The notes below the pieces were generated by a model. It was given only the letters and a program-made list of their open reading frames with translations. It was not told the origin of the DNA and ran no database searches. A stretch of DNA of 64,000 nt, from the NCBI GenBank assembly GCA_035456405.1, contig DATIDG010000080.1:1-64000 (forward strand). Direction: 5' to 3'. The position numbers and the translations under genes are program-made. Below, in pieces: positions 7,499 to 16,457 of the stretch (its first letter is position 1; each line of letters starts with the position of its first letter). This DNA is from JAGVSZ01 sp035456405. Its GTDB lineage: Bacteria; Pseudomonadota; Gammaproteobacteria; Burkholderiales; SG8-39.

Positions 7499-10306
7499 TC
7501 AGGCTCTCGCCTTCAGGCGGGCGAGCTGCGCCTCGACCTTCGCGAGGGTCGACTCGAAGCCCGCGAGACGTTCGCGCTCCTGCGCGACGACGCTGGCCGG
7601 CGCGCGGTCGACGAAGCTGGCGTTACCCAGCTTGGCCGCGGCCCTGCCGATTTCGCCCTTCAGGCGGGCACCTTCCTTCTCGAGGCGCGTGACCTCGGCG
7701 GCGACGTCGATCTCGATGTGGAGCATGAGGCGCGCGCTGCCCACGACCTGGACCGGCGCGTCGGCGTCCGGCAGCGCGTCGACGAGCCTGGTCTCGGAGA
7801 GGCGCGCCAGGAACTGCAGGTAGGGGAAGTGCGGCGCGAGCACGGCGCGCTCGCCCTCGGCGAAGAGCGGCACGCGCTGGCCGGGGGCGATGTCCATTTC
7901 TCCGCGCAGGTTGCGGCAGGCGTTCACCAGGTCCTTCAACGTTGCTGCTTGGCGCTCGGCCGGCTCGTCGATCTTGGCCGGCTCGGACTTCGGATAAGGC
8001 GCGATGCAGATACTGTCCCCGGCCTTGCCCGCGAGCGGCGCAACCTTCTGCCACAGTTCCTCGGTGATGAACGGGATGATTGGGTGCGCAAGGCGCAGCA
8101 CCGCTTCGAGCACGCGCACCAGCGTCCGGCGCGTGCCGCGCTGTTGCGCCTCGTTGCCGTCGGCGAGCTGGACTTTCGCGAGCTCCACGTACCAGTCGCA
8201 GTACTCGTCCCACACGAAGCGGTACACCGCGTTCGCGACGTTGTCGAGGCGGTACTCGGCGAAGCCGCGCTCGGTCTCGGCCTCTGCGCGCTGCAGCTGG
8301 CTCACGATCCACCGGTCGACGAACGACAGCTCGACCGGCTTCGACTCGTCCTCGCCGCAGTCCTTGCCCGCGGCGTTCATGAGCACGAACCGCGTGGCGT
8401 TCCACAGCTTGTTGCAGAAGTTGCGGTAGCCCTCGCAGCGCTTGAAGTCGAAGTTCACGTTCCGGCCGAGGGTTGCGTACGCCGCCATCGTGAAGCGCAG
8501 CGCATCGGCGCCATACGCCGGGATGCCGTTCGGGAACTCGCGCTTGGTCCGGTCGCGCACCTGCGGCGCCCTTTCCGGCCTGCGCAGTCCGGTGGTGCGC
8601 TTCTCGAGCAGCTCGTCGAGCGCAACGCCATCGATGAGGTCGACAGGGTCGATGACGTTGCCCTCCGACTTCGACATCTTCTCGCCGTCGTGGTCGCGCA
8701 CGATGCCGTGGATGTAGACGTCGCGGAACGGCACCCGCCCGGTGAAGTGGGTCGTCATCATGATCATGCGTGCGACCCAGAAGAAGATGATCTCGTAGCC
8801 GGTGACGAGGACCGACGACGGCAGGTAGAGCTCGTAGGCGACCTTGTCGTCGCCTTCCGGGTCGGGCCAGCCGAGCGTCGAGTGGCACACTAGGGCCGAG
8901 GAGAACCACGTGTCGAGCACGTCGGGGTCGCGCCGGAGCGCGCCGGCATGACCTGCGGCGCGCGCCTGGGCCTGCGCCGCCGCCTCGTCGCGCGCGACGT
9001 AGATGTTCCCCTTGACGTCGTACCAGGCAGGGATCTGGTGGCCCCACCAGAGCTGCCGCGAGATGCACCAGTCCTGGATGTTCTCCAGCCACTGGTTGTA
9101 GGTGCTGACCCAATTCTCGGGGACGAACTTGATCTCGCCGCGGCGGACCGCCTCCAGCGCGACTTGCGCGATCGATTCGCCGGGATGCTGCGTGCCGGCC
9201 GGCGCGGGCCTGGACATCGCCACGAACCACTGGTCGGTCAGCATCGGCTCGACCACCTCGTTCGTGCGCGCGCAGCGCGGCACCATCATCTTGTGCGGCT
9301 TCACCGACTCGATCAGGCCGGCGGCCTCGAGGTCGGCCACGACCCGCTTGCGAGCGTCGTAGCGGTCCAGGCCGCGATACGCCGCGGGGGCGTTCTCGTT
9401 CACCCTGGCGTCGAGTGTCAGGATGCCGATCGGCTCCAGCTTGTGCCGCTGCCCGACCTGCCAGTCGTTGAAATCGTGCGCCGGCGTGATCTTCACGCAG
9501 CCGGTGCCGAACTCCGGGTCGACGTACTCGTCGGCGATCACGGGAAGCGTCCGTCCGGTGAGCGGGAGCTCAACCGTCTTGCCCACGAGTTCGCGATAGC
9601 GTTCGTCGCCCGGGTGCACCGCGACCGCCACGTCGCCGAGCATCGTCTCCGGCCGGGTCGTCGCGACGACCACCTGGCCCTTGCCGTCCACGCGGGGGTA
9701 GCGGATGTGCCAGAGGCGGCCTTCCTCCTCCGCGCTCTCGACCTCGAGGTCGGAGACCGCCGTGCCGAGCTTCGGGTCCCAGTTCACGAGGCGCTTGCCG
9801 CGGTAGATCAGGCCCTCCTCGTAGAGCCGGACGAAGGTCTCGGTGACCGCGGGCGAGAGCTTCGCGTCCATCGTGAAGTACTCGCGGCTCCAGTCGCACG
9901 ACGCGCCGAGCCGGCGCATCTGCTCCGTGATCGTGGAGCCGGACTGCTCCTTCCACTCCCAGACCTTCTCCTGGAACTGCGCGCGCCCGAGCGCCTCGCG
10001 CGTCGTCCCCTGCGCCTCGAGCTGGCGTTCGACCACGATCTGCGTCGCGATCCCCGCGTGGTCGGTGCCGGGGAGCCAGAGCGTGTTGTAGCCGCGCATG
10101 CGGTGATACCGGGTCAGCGCGTCCATGATCGTCTGGTTGAACGCGTGCCCCATGTGGAGCACGCCGGTCACGTTCGGCGGCGGGAGCTGGATGCAGAACG
10201 CGGGTCGGCCCGGCGTGCTGCCAGCCCGGAAGTAGCCCTTGCCGTCCCAGAACGGGTACCAACGCGCCTCGATCGAGGCGGGGTCGAATGTTTTGGCGAG
10301 TTCCAT
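7499..10306 (-). CDS. valS: Valyl-tRNA synthetase
   Basis: 935 residues, the usual length. Class I synthetase that charges tRNA-Val in the cytoplasm. Seen: HIGH-type motif PPPNVTGVLHMGHA (residues 42-55), the editing (CP1) domain with TTRPETMLGD, the tungsten-like WCISRQLWWGHQIPAW segment, KMSKS in DGEKMSKSEGNVIDP near 540, and a C-terminal coiled coil (about 870-935) with many Glu/Lys/Arg. An insertion with LEKRTTGLRRPERAPQ sits after the KMSKS loop. It is the distal gene of pepA-holC-unknown-valS, a gene order shared by many proteobacteria. Confidence 0.98.
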   Translation of the reverse strand: MELAKTFDPASIEARWYPFWDGKGYFRAGSTPGRPAFCIQLPPPNVTGVLHMGHAFNQTIMDALTRYHRMRGYNTLWLPGTDHAGIATQIVVERQLEAQGTTREALGRAQFQEKVWEWKEQSGSTITEQMRRLGASCDWSREYFTMDAKLSPAVTETFVRLYEEGLIYRGKRLVNWDPKLGTAVSDLEVESAEEEGRLWHIRYPRVDGKGQVVVATTRPETMLGDVAVAVHPGDERYRELVGKTVELPLTGRTLPVIADEYVDPEFGTGCVKITPAHDFNDWQVGQRHKLEPIGILTLDARVNENAPAAYRGLDRYDARKRVVADLEAAGLIESVKPHKMMVPRCARTNEVVEPMLTDQWFVAMSRPAPAGTQHPGESIAQVALEAVRRGEIKFVPENWVSTYNQWLENIQDWCISRQLWWGHQIPAWYDVKGNIYVARDEAAAQAQARAAGHAGALRRDPDVLDTWFSSALVCHSTLGWPDPEGDDKVAYELYLPSSVLVTGYEIIFFWVARMIMMTTHFTGRVPFRDVYIHGIVRDHDGEKMSKSEGNVIDPVDLIDGVALDELLEKRTTGLRRPERAPQVRDRTKREFPNGIPAYGADALRFTMAAYATLGRNVNFDFKRCEGYRNFCNKLWNATRFVLMNAAGKDCGEDESKPVELSFVDRWIVSQLQRAEAETERGFAEYRLDNVANAVYRFVWDEYCDWYVELAKVQLADGNEAQQRGTRRTLVRVLEAVLRLAHPIIPFITEELWQKVAPLAGKAGDSICIAPYPKSEPAKIDEPAERQAATLKDLVNACRNLRGEMDIAPGQRVPLFAEGERAVLAPHFPYLQFLARLSETRLVDALPDADAPVQVVGSARLMLHIEIDVAAEVTRLEKEGARLKGEIGRAAAKLGNASFVDRAPASVVAQERERLAGFESTLAKVEAQLARLKARA

Positions 10307-10373
10307 TGGATCGGCGCGGCGCGTTGCGCCGATGCGGCGCGGAACGCCGCGAATTATAGCGGGCCGCCCGAAC

Positions 10374-10778
10374 CTACTTGCCCGCTCTCAGGCGCGCGGT
10401 CTCCGCCGCGATCACTTCGCCGAGCGCATCACGCACCGAGGCGCGAACCTCGGCCTCGAGCACCTTGCGGGCGAGCCCCATCACCTCCTCGACCTTCGCG
10501 CCGATGCGCTCGTGCACCTTCGCCTCGACGAGGCGCTCGAACTCCGGACCGAGCAGTCCGAGGAGCTCGAGGCGGAGGTCGCGCTCGAGCTGCTCGAGCT
10601 GCGCCTCGGTGTAGCCGGCCGCGGTCGCTTCGTGGAGGATCTCGGTGAGCACCGGGTAGTCGACCGGAGGCTCGCTGCGGCTCGCCGGCCGCGCCGCCCG
10701 GTGCCGCCCGAGCAGCGCGTTGGCCTTGTCGAGGATCTCCTCGGTGCCGGGCGCCGGCGGTTTGGGGGGCTCAGCCAT
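10374..10778 (-). CDS. Small acidic/Ala-rich protein between holC and valS
   Basis: 134 residues. Starts MAEPPKPPAPGTEEILDKANALLG; the rest is rich in Glu, Leu, Arg and Ala, and predicted helical (EAQLEQLERDLRLELLGLLGPEF). No named domain recognised. ATG 10778 overlaps the end of holC (TGA at 10771-10773), implying translational coupling. In related genomes a short helical protein of this kind often lies between holC and valS; its role is not known to me. It could be a scaffold or a partner of a DNA polymerase subunit, but nothing in the sequence shows that. Confidence 0.75.
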   Translation of the reverse strand: MAEPPKPPAPGTEEILDKANALLGRHRAARPASRSEPPVDYPVLTEILHEATAAGYTEAQLEQLERDLRLELLGLLGPEFERLVEAKVHERIGAKVEEVMGLARKVLEAEVRASVRDALGEVIAAETARLRAGK

Positions 10779-11196
10779 CGCCACCGAGCTTGTGCGTGTG
10801 GATCTCATACCCGCGGTCGCGATAGAAGCGGTAGCGGCCGCGCGCGGCCTGCTTGTCGTCCTCGTCGCGGCCGACGATCTCGACCAGCCGGTGGAAGCGC
10901 GCAAAGGCCGCGGGCTCGCTTCGGTCGAGGTTCACCAGCACGTCGTCGTGCGGCAGCGCCTGGGCGTCGCGGGCGATCACGACCGGTGTCTCGGCTGCGA
11001 GCCTGTGGTCGGCCATCACGTGCGGGATGAATCCGATCGCGGGCGTCGTCCAGAGGAGCCGGTCGATCGCCCGCGCCAGCTCGCCGTCGGGCGCGTAGAT
11101 CAGGACCCTGTGCGCCTGCGCAAGCGCCTTTGCGGCGACGCGACACGCGACCTGCAGACGGTCGTCGGCGTCGAGGTAGAAGTCGATGCGCGTCAC
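10771..11196 (-). CDS. holC: DNA polymerase III subunit chi
   Basis: 141 residues. HolC links the clamp loader to single-strand binding protein during replication. The N-terminus VTRIDFYLDADDRLQVACRV and the middle HRVLIYAPDGELARAIDRLLWT...FIPHV match the chi fold, with the conserved WT and FIPH segments. GTG 11196 is chosen because it overlaps the pepA stop (GTGA) and aligns with the family start. The C-terminus is YEIHTHKLGGDG. It lies between pepA and an unknown gene before valS. Confidence 0.92.
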   Translation of the reverse strand: MTRIDFYLDADDRLQVACRVAAKALAQAHRVLIYAPDGELARAIDRLLWTTPAIGFIPHVMADHRLAAETPVVIARDAQALPHDDVLVNLDRSEPAAFARFHRLVEIVGRDEDDKQAARGRYRFYRDRGYEIHTHKLGGDG

Positions 11197-12683
11197 GCCT
11201 TGGCGGCTCGGCTCAACAGGAACGTAGTCAACAAGGGCACCGGCCGCCCCGTCGCGCCCTTGTTCTTCCCGGAGGTCCAGGCGGTTCCGGCGATGTCGAG
11301 GTGCGCCCATGGATACTTCCCGGCGAAGCGCGAGAGGAAGCACGCCGCCGTGACGCTGCCGGCCGGCCGGCCACCGATGTTCGCCATGTCGGCGAAGGGG
11401 CTCTTCAGCTGCTCCTGGTATTCGTCCCAGAGCGGCATGTGCCACGCGCGGTCCCACGCGTCGCGCCCCGCCTCGAGCAGCTCCCCGGCCAGCTCGTCGC
11501 GGTTGGCATAGAGGCCGGTCGCGACGTTGCCGAGCGCGATGACGCAGGCGCCGGTCAGCGTCGCGATGTCCACGACCGCTGCCGGGTCGAAGCGTTCGGC
11601 ATAGGTGAGTGCATCGCACAGGATCAGGCGGCCCTCGGCGTCGGTATTCAGGATCTCGACCGTCTGGCCGGACATGCTGGTCACGATGTCGCCCGGCTTG
11701 GTCGCGGCGCCACTGGGCATGTTCTCGGTCGCCGGGACGAGCCCGACGACGTTGATCTCGGGCTTGAGCTCGGCGAGGGCGCGGAACGCGCCGAGCACGC
11801 TCGCCGCGCCGCACATGTCGAACTTCATCTCGTCCATCTCGGGCGCCGGCTTGATCGAGATCCCGCCGGTGTCGAAGGTGATGCCCTTGCCGACGAGCAC
11901 GACCGGCTTCGCGCTCTTCGCCGCGCCGTTGTAGCGGAGCACGATGAACTTCGGCGGCTGGCGCGAGCCCTGCGCGACGGAGAGCAGCGTGTTCATGCCG
12001 AGCTTCTCCATGTCGCGGCGCTCGAGCACCTCGACTGGGAGCTTCCACTCCCGGGCGAGCTTCGTCGCCGACTCCGCGAGGTGGGTCGGCGTGCAGACGT
12101 TGCCCGGCAGGTTGCCCAGATCCTTCGCGAATGCCATGCCGGCGCCGATCGCCCGTCCTTCTGCGAGGCCGCGCGCCGCGTCCGCCGCGCCGGATTTCGA
12201 CGCGGTCGCGATCACGACGCGCTTGAGCGCTCGCGCCGGGCCCTTCTTGCTCTTCATCGCGTCGAAGCGATAGAGTGATTCGGCGGCCACCGTGGCCGCG
12301 TGGCGCACCTTCCAGGTGAGGTCCTGGTCCTTGACCGGCAGGTCCGCGAAGAAGAGATGCGCATCCGCGGCGCCCGTTTCGCCGAGGGCTCCGACCGCCG
12401 CGCGCACTGCGTCGCGATACGCCTTGGCGCCGAACTCCGATTCCTTGCCGAGGCCGACGAGCAGCACGCGTTCCGCCGCCACGCGCCGGATCCTGTAGAG
12501 CATCCGGATGCTCCCGGCCTTCCCGTCCATGTCACCGCGCTTGACGAGGGCGCGCAGCGCGCCGCCGGACGTCCGATCGAGCGCTGCCGCGGCGGCGGAC
12601 AGCTTGCGCGACTCGAACACGCCCGCAATCACGCAGGCCCCCGGCGCGCGCTCGGGCGCGAGGGTTTTCGTGCTAAATTCCAA
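11193..12683 (-). CDS. pepA: Leucyl aminopeptidase (cytosol aminopeptidase, M17)
   Basis: 496 residues. Removes N-terminal residues, preferring Leu; in some bacteria the protein also binds DNA. The C-terminal catalytic domain shows LVGKGITFDTGGISIKPA, MKFDMCGAA and the signature NTDAEGRL near residues 344-351, containing metal and substrate ligands. The N-terminal domain is the less conserved macro-like part. It is the first gene of the unit with holC and valS; a promoter is visible upstream on the minus strand (12749-12778). Confidence 0.97.
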   Translation of the reverse strand: MEFSTKTLAPERAPGACVIAGVFESRKLSAAAAALDRTSGGALRALVKRGDMDGKAGSIRMLYRIRRVAAERVLLVGLGKESEFGAKAYRDAVRAAVGALGETGAADAHLFFADLPVKDQDLTWKVRHAATVAAESLYRFDAMKSKKGPARALKRVVIATASKSGAADAARGLAEGRAIGAGMAFAKDLGNLPGNVCTPTHLAESATKLAREWKLPVEVLERRDMEKLGMNTLLSVAQGSRQPPKFIVLRYNGAAKSAKPVVLVGKGITFDTGGISIKPAPEMDEMKFDMCGAASVLGAFRALAELKPEINVVGLVPATENMPSGAATKPGDIVTSMSGQTVEILNTDAEGRLILCDALTYAERFDPAAVVDIATLTGACVIALGNVATGLYANRDELAGELLEAGRDAWDRAWHMPLWDEYQEQLKSPFADMANIGGRPAGSVTAACFLSRFAGKYPWAHLDIAGTAWTSGKNKGATGRPVPLLTTFLLSRAAKA

Positions 12684-12748
12684 TCGGTCCTCCTGAGATC
12701 GGCGTAGCTGCGTCGCGGACGAGGGCGGCGCGGATGAAAGCGGCTCGG

Positions 12749-12778
12749 ATTATCCTCGCTTTGAAACGCGCGCGTCAA
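12749..12778 (-). promoter_or_regulatory. Sigma-70-like promoter of pepA
   Basis: On the minus strand TTGACG (12778-12773), an 18-base spacer, and GATAAT (12754-12749). Each box is 5 of 6 consensus. Predicted start about 12742, giving a 5' leader of roughly 59 bases. Confidence 0.6.
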
Positions 12779-12828
12779 AACCGGCCCCGTCGCGGCAGCG
12801 GCGAGCGCACACAGCCTCCGCATCCGTC

Positions 12829-13908
12829 GTGATCTTCCAGCGCTCGCTCCTGCGCGAATTCGGCAGCTACGCTGCCGCCGTCTTCTCGGTGCTGCTCGCA
12901 ATCGTGGTGACGAGCCAGCTCGTGCGACTGCTGGCGCGCGCGGCGGGCGGGAAGATCCCCTCGGACGCGATCCTCGCGCTGATCGGGTTCACCGCGATGA
13001 ACTACCTGCCGATCCTGCTCGCGCTGACGCTGTTCGTGTCGGTCCTGATGACGGTGTCGCGCAGCTACAAGGACTCCGAGATGGTCGTCTGGTCGACCTC
13101 GGGCGTGTCGCTGCTCGACTGGGTGCGCCCGGTGCTCACCTTCGCCGCGCCGATCATCCTGCTGAGCGCGCTCCTCGGGCTGTTCCTCTCGCCGTGGTCG
13201 AACGACCGTGCGCAGGAGTACCGGCGGCAACTCGACAGCCGCGAGGAGGTGTCGCGCATCGCTCCGGGCGTGTTTCGCGAGTCGGCCAACTCGGAGCGCG
13301 TGTTCTTCGTCGAGGGGGTCGACGGCGAGGAAGGGCGCGTTCGCAACGTGTTCATCGCGAGCAACAAGCACGGCAAGACCGGGGTGACCGTGAGCCGCGA
13401 GGGGTTCATCGAATCGACCGGGGACGGCGACCGCTACGCCGTGCTGCTGAACGGGCGAAGTTACGAAGGCATCCCCGGCACCGCCGAGTACCGAGTGACT
13501 GAGTTCGACCGTTACGCGCTGCGCATCAAGGCCAAGGAGTACGAATCGCGCGGCCGCTGGCCCAAGGCGGTGTCGACGCTCGAGCTCCTGCAGTCGCAGA
13601 ACCGCGAGTGGCGTGCCGAGCTGATGTGGCGGATCGGGCTGCCGCTCGTCGCGCTCAACCTCGTGCTGCTCGCGATCCCCCTCGCGTTCGTGAACCCGCG
13701 CGCGAGCCGGTCAGTGAACCTGATCTTCGCGGCGCTGGCCTACATGGTCTACAGCAACCTCCTCGGCATCGTCCAGGCCTGGGTCGCGCAGGGGAAGGTG
13801 CGCTTCGAGATCGGATGGTGGGTGCTGCATGCAGCGATGCTCGGCCTCACCGCGTTCCTGTTCCTCTGGCGCAATACGCTCGGATTCAAGCTGTGGCTGA
13901 GGCGGTGA
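12829..13908 (+). CDS. lptF: LPS export ABC transporter permease LptF
   Basis: 359 residues. With LptG it forms the inner-membrane LptB2FG complex that extracts lipopolysaccharide for transport to the outer membrane. Starts MIFQRSLLREFGSYAAAVFSVLLAIVVTSQLVRLL; three N-terminal membrane segments follow (to about residue 120), then a periplasmic beta-jellyroll domain (about 130-250) and three C-terminal segments. The GTG at 12829 gives the standard family N-terminus. Convergent to no neighbour; divergent from pepA. lptG follows after 13 bases. Confidence 0.93.
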   Translation: MIFQRSLLREFGSYAAAVFSVLLAIVVTSQLVRLLARAAGGKIPSDAILALIGFTAMNYLPILLALTLFVSVLMTVSRSYKDSEMVVWSTSGVSLLDWVRPVLTFAAPIILLSALLGLFLSPWSNDRAQEYRRQLDSREEVSRIAPGVFRESANSERVFFVEGVDGEEGRVRNVFIASNKHGKTGVTVSREGFIESTGDGDRYAVLLNGRSYEGIPGTAEYRVTEFDRYALRIKAKEYESRGRWPKAVSTLELLQSQNREWRAELMWRIGLPLVALNLVLLAIPLAFVNPRASRSVNLIFAALAYMVYSNLLGIVQAWVAQGKVRFEIGWWVLHAAMLGLTAFLFLWRNTLGFKLWLRR

Positions 13909-13921
13909 GGAAGCGCGGCTC

Positions 13922-14995
13922 GTGAAGACCCTCAACCGCTATTTCGCCCGCGAGATCTACAAGGCGACCGCGTTCGCGTTCGTCGCCTTCCTCGCGCTGT
14001 TTGCCTTCTTCGACCTCATCAACGAGCTCGACGACGTCGGCAAGGGCGGCTACCGGCTTCCGCACGTCTTTCTGTTCGTCACCCTGTCGCTCCCCGGCCA
14101 CGCGTACGAGCTGTTCCCGATCGCGGTGCTGATCGGCACGATGGTCGTGCTCGCCACGCTCGCGGCCAACTCGGAGTTCACCGTCATGCGCGTGGCCGGG
14201 CTCTCGCCGGGACAGGCGGCCTGGGCCCTTGCGCGGGCCGGCGCGACGTTCGTCGTCCTCGCGGTGGTGCTGGGCGAGATCGCGGCGCCGATCGCGGAAA
14301 AGGCGGCGCAGCGGATCCGGCTGGAGCGGATCGGCACTGCGGTCGGATCCGACCTGCGAACGGGAATCTGGGTCAAGACCGACACGCGCTTTGTCAACGT
14401 GGGGCAGGTGCTCCCCGATTCGACCCTGAAGGCCGTGCGGATTTTCGAGTTCGACCGCGAGTTCAGGCTGCTATCGATCAGCGACGCCGCGGCGGGCCGC
14501 TACGAGGGCGCGAACCGGTGGCGGCTCTCCGATGTCACCGAGACGGCGTTCGAGAAGGACCGCACGACCGTCCAGAAGCGCGACTCGATCCAGTGGGAGT
14601 CGGTGCTGACCCCGGACATGCTGTCGGTGCTCCTCGTCGTCCCCGAGAAGCTCTCGGCGTGGGGCCTGTACCAGTACACGCAGCACCTCGCGGCCAACAA
14701 GCAGCGCACAGAGCGCTACGAGATCGCGTTCTGGAAGAAGCTCGTGTTCCCGTTCGCCGCGCTGGTCATGATGGCGCTCGCGCTGCCGTTCGCGTACATC
14801 CAGGTGCGACACGGTGGCGTGGGCCTGAAGCTCTTCGCCGGGCTGATGCTCGGCGTGCTGTTCCACTTCCTGAACAGCCTCTTCTCGCACATCGGCGTGC
14901 TGGAGCGCTGGCCGCCGATCTCGGCGGCGATTCTGCCGAGCGCGCTCTTCCTCGCGATGGCGGTGGCGATGATGTGGTGGGTCGAGCGGCGCTGA
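13922..14995 (+). CDS. lptG: LPS export ABC transporter permease LptG
   Basis: 357 residues. Partner of LptF in LPS extraction. N-terminus MKTLNRYFAREIYKATAFAFVAFLALFAFFDLINEL is the typical LptG start, with GKGGYRLPHVFLFV after the first membrane segment. A periplasmic jellyroll lies between two three-helix membrane sets; the last helices include PFAALVMMALALPFAYIQ and FHFLNSLFSHIGVL. The GTG start (13922) is preceded by the lptF stop at short spacing, so both are in one operon. The ATPase LptB is not in the window. Confidence 0.93.
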   Translation: MKTLNRYFAREIYKATAFAFVAFLALFAFFDLINELDDVGKGGYRLPHVFLFVTLSLPGHAYELFPIAVLIGTMVVLATLAANSEFTVMRVAGLSPGQAAWALARAGATFVVLAVVLGEIAAPIAEKAAQRIRLERIGTAVGSDLRTGIWVKTDTRFVNVGQVLPDSTLKAVRIFEFDREFRLLSISDAAAGRYEGANRWRLSDVTETAFEKDRTTVQKRDSIQWESVLTPDMLSVLLVVPEKLSAWGLYQYTQHLAANKQRTERYEIAFWKKLVFPFAALVMMALALPFAYIQVRHGGVGLKLFAGLMLGVLFHFLNSLFSHIGVLERWPPISAAILPSALFLAMAVAMMWWVERR

Positions 14996-15007
14996 ATGGC
15001 CGGCGCG

Positions 15008-15544
15008 TTACGCCGCGGGATCGATGCGAACGACGCGCGTTCCCGACAGGCGATCGTGCAGGAACTGCCGGTCACGGTCGCCGATCGCCCATGCGACGTC
15101 CACGGTCGCCGGCAGGATCGCGAACCACCCTGCGATCGACGCCGGGTGTCGCCACAGCCAGAGCGCGGCGACGAGCCCCGATCCAAGTGCACCTCCGGCG
15201 AGCGCGAAGCGCGCCAGGGCGCGGCGCGCATCGATGCCGTGGCCGTCCGGCCTGACGACTCGCAGTTGCCACGCCTTCATGGCGAGCGTCTGGCCGCCAC
15301 GCGTCCACGAGCGCACGAAGTACGCGCCGAGCAGCGCGGCGAGGAGAATCTGCAGCGACACCCGCTCGACCGCGCCGGGCGCGGTCGCGCCATAGGCGCC
15401 GAACAGCGCCTTAAGCGCCACCGCGCCACCGGCAAACGCGAACCCGCCGGCCAGAACGATCGCTGCGACGACCAGTCCTTCATACCCCAGACCCGCGAAG
15501 CGCCGGAAGAGTGAGGGGTAGAGGGCAGTGGGGACCTGCGACAC
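15008..15544 (-). CDS. RDD family membrane protein
   Basis: 178 residues from GTG 15544. RDD proteins have a conserved Arg-Asp-Asp at the start of TM1 and are linked to ion or small-molecule transport; here TM1 begins SLFRRFAGLGYEGLVVAAIVLAGGF, in which the Asp pair is replaced by Glu at one place. Three to four hydrophobic segments are present, with TLAMKAWQLRVV between TM2 and TM3, a typical RDD feature. It follows the DUF3106 gene by 20 bases. It is convergent with lptG. An alternative start downstream is possible. Confidence 0.75.
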   Translation of the reverse strand: MSQVPTALYPSLFRRFAGLGYEGLVVAAIVLAGGFAFAGGAVALKALFGAYGATAPGAVERVSLQILLAALLGAYFVRSWTRGGQTLAMKAWQLRVVRPDGHGIDARRALARFALAGGALGSGLVAALWLWRHPASIAGWFAILPATVDVAWAIGDRDRQFLHDRLSGTRVVRIDPAA

Positions 15545-15564
15545 GCGCCGCGGGGGCCGGTCGG

Positions 15565-16074
15565 CTACTGCGGCCGCAGGCTGGTCGCCGTCCCGCTCTC
15601 GGTCGCGGCGCTCTCGGCCACCTTGCCCGCGCCATCGGTTTCGGCGGCCTTCGCCTGCGCTTCGGCCTCGGCAGCGGCCTTGGCGGCCGCTTCGCGGGCC
15701 GCCTGCTCCTGCTTGAACTTGTCCCACTTGTCGCGAATCGCCTGGCGCTCGGCGGGCGTGAGCTGCTCGAACTCCCGATATTTCTCGCGCGCCGCCTGGC
15801 GCTGCGCCGGAGAGAGGCTGGCCCACTCCTTCATGCGGTGCTGCAGCCGCTCCTGCTCGTCGGCACTCATCTTCGGAAAACGTTGCGTGATGCCCAGCCA
15901 CTTCCGCTTGTGGGTGGCGTCCAGGGACACCCACTCGCCCTGGATCGGCGCCAGGATGCGCTGCTGCTCTGGCGTGAGCTGATGCCAGGCCGGATTGCTT
16001 CGGTCAGCGGAGAAGGCGGCGAGCGGGAGGGCGAGGACGAGCCAGAGGGCTACTCGGAGGACTGCTTTAGCCAT
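15565..16074 (-). CDS. DUF3106 exported protein
   Basis: 169 residues. A signal peptide (MAKAVLRVALWLVLALPLAAFSA) precedes a domain with repeated LTPEQQRILAPIQGEW, MSADEQERLQHRMKEW and LTPAERQAIRDKWDKF, the repeated W/LxPxxR pattern of DUF3106. The tail is Ala/Glu-rich and low complexity. The start ATG 16074 lies inside the end of the DUF3619 gene (25-base overlap), so translation is likely coupled. The family's role is unknown; the repeats resemble Spy/CpxP-like periplasmic helices, but that is only a resemblance. Confidence 0.85.
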   Translation of the reverse strand: MAKAVLRVALWLVLALPLAAFSADRSNPAWHQLTPEQQRILAPIQGEWVSLDATHKRKWLGITQRFPKMSADEQERLQHRMKEWASLSPAQRQAAREKYREFEQLTPAERQAIRDKWDKFKQEQAAREAAAKAAAEAEAQAKAAETDGAGKVAESAATESGTATSLRPQ

Positions 16075-16457
16075 GACTGGAAGTCCTCGTCGAGGTAGGC
16101 GTTGATCGGCAGGTCGCCGGTCAACACCTGCGTGTCGACTTCGACGATCTCTTCCGTGGCCTGAGCGGCGGCGAGCGCCGCCTCCCGCCCCTCGTACCAG
16201 AAATGGACCCCGGCGAGCGCGGTGACAAGGAAGGCCACGGACAGCGCGACCTGCGCCCAGGACCCCTCGAACCACCCCAGCCGGAGGAGCGCCCCGCCGC
16301 GGCGCGCGGCGACCGCCGAGAATCCGCGATCGACAACGGCGTGCCGCTCCAGCGCCCGCTCGCGGGCGACGTGCAGGCGCGCAACCACATCCGGCGCCAG
16401 TCGCGGGCCACCGTCGAGAGCGGTTCTGATCCTGATCCCCAAATCTTGTTCGTTCAT
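16050..16457 (-). CDS. DUF3619 protein, possible membrane anti-sigma factor
   Basis: 135 residues: a cytoplasmic N-terminal part (MNEQDLGIRIRTALDGG), one transmembrane segment (ALSVAFLVTALAGVHFWYEG, about 90-107) and a short periplasmic tail ending INAYLDEDFQSWLKQSSE. This layout, and the position immediately after a sigma factor gene (ATGA overlap), match that of anti-sigma factors, but the DUF3619 family has no demonstrated role that I know of. Anti-sigma function is an inference from context only. Confidence 0.8.
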   Translation of the reverse strand: MNEQDLGIRIRTALDGGPRLAPDVVARLHVARERALERHAVVDRGFSAVAARRGGALLRLGWFEGSWAQVALSVAFLVTALAGVHFWYEGREAALAAAQATEEIVEVDTQVLTGDLPINAYLDEDFQSWLKQSSE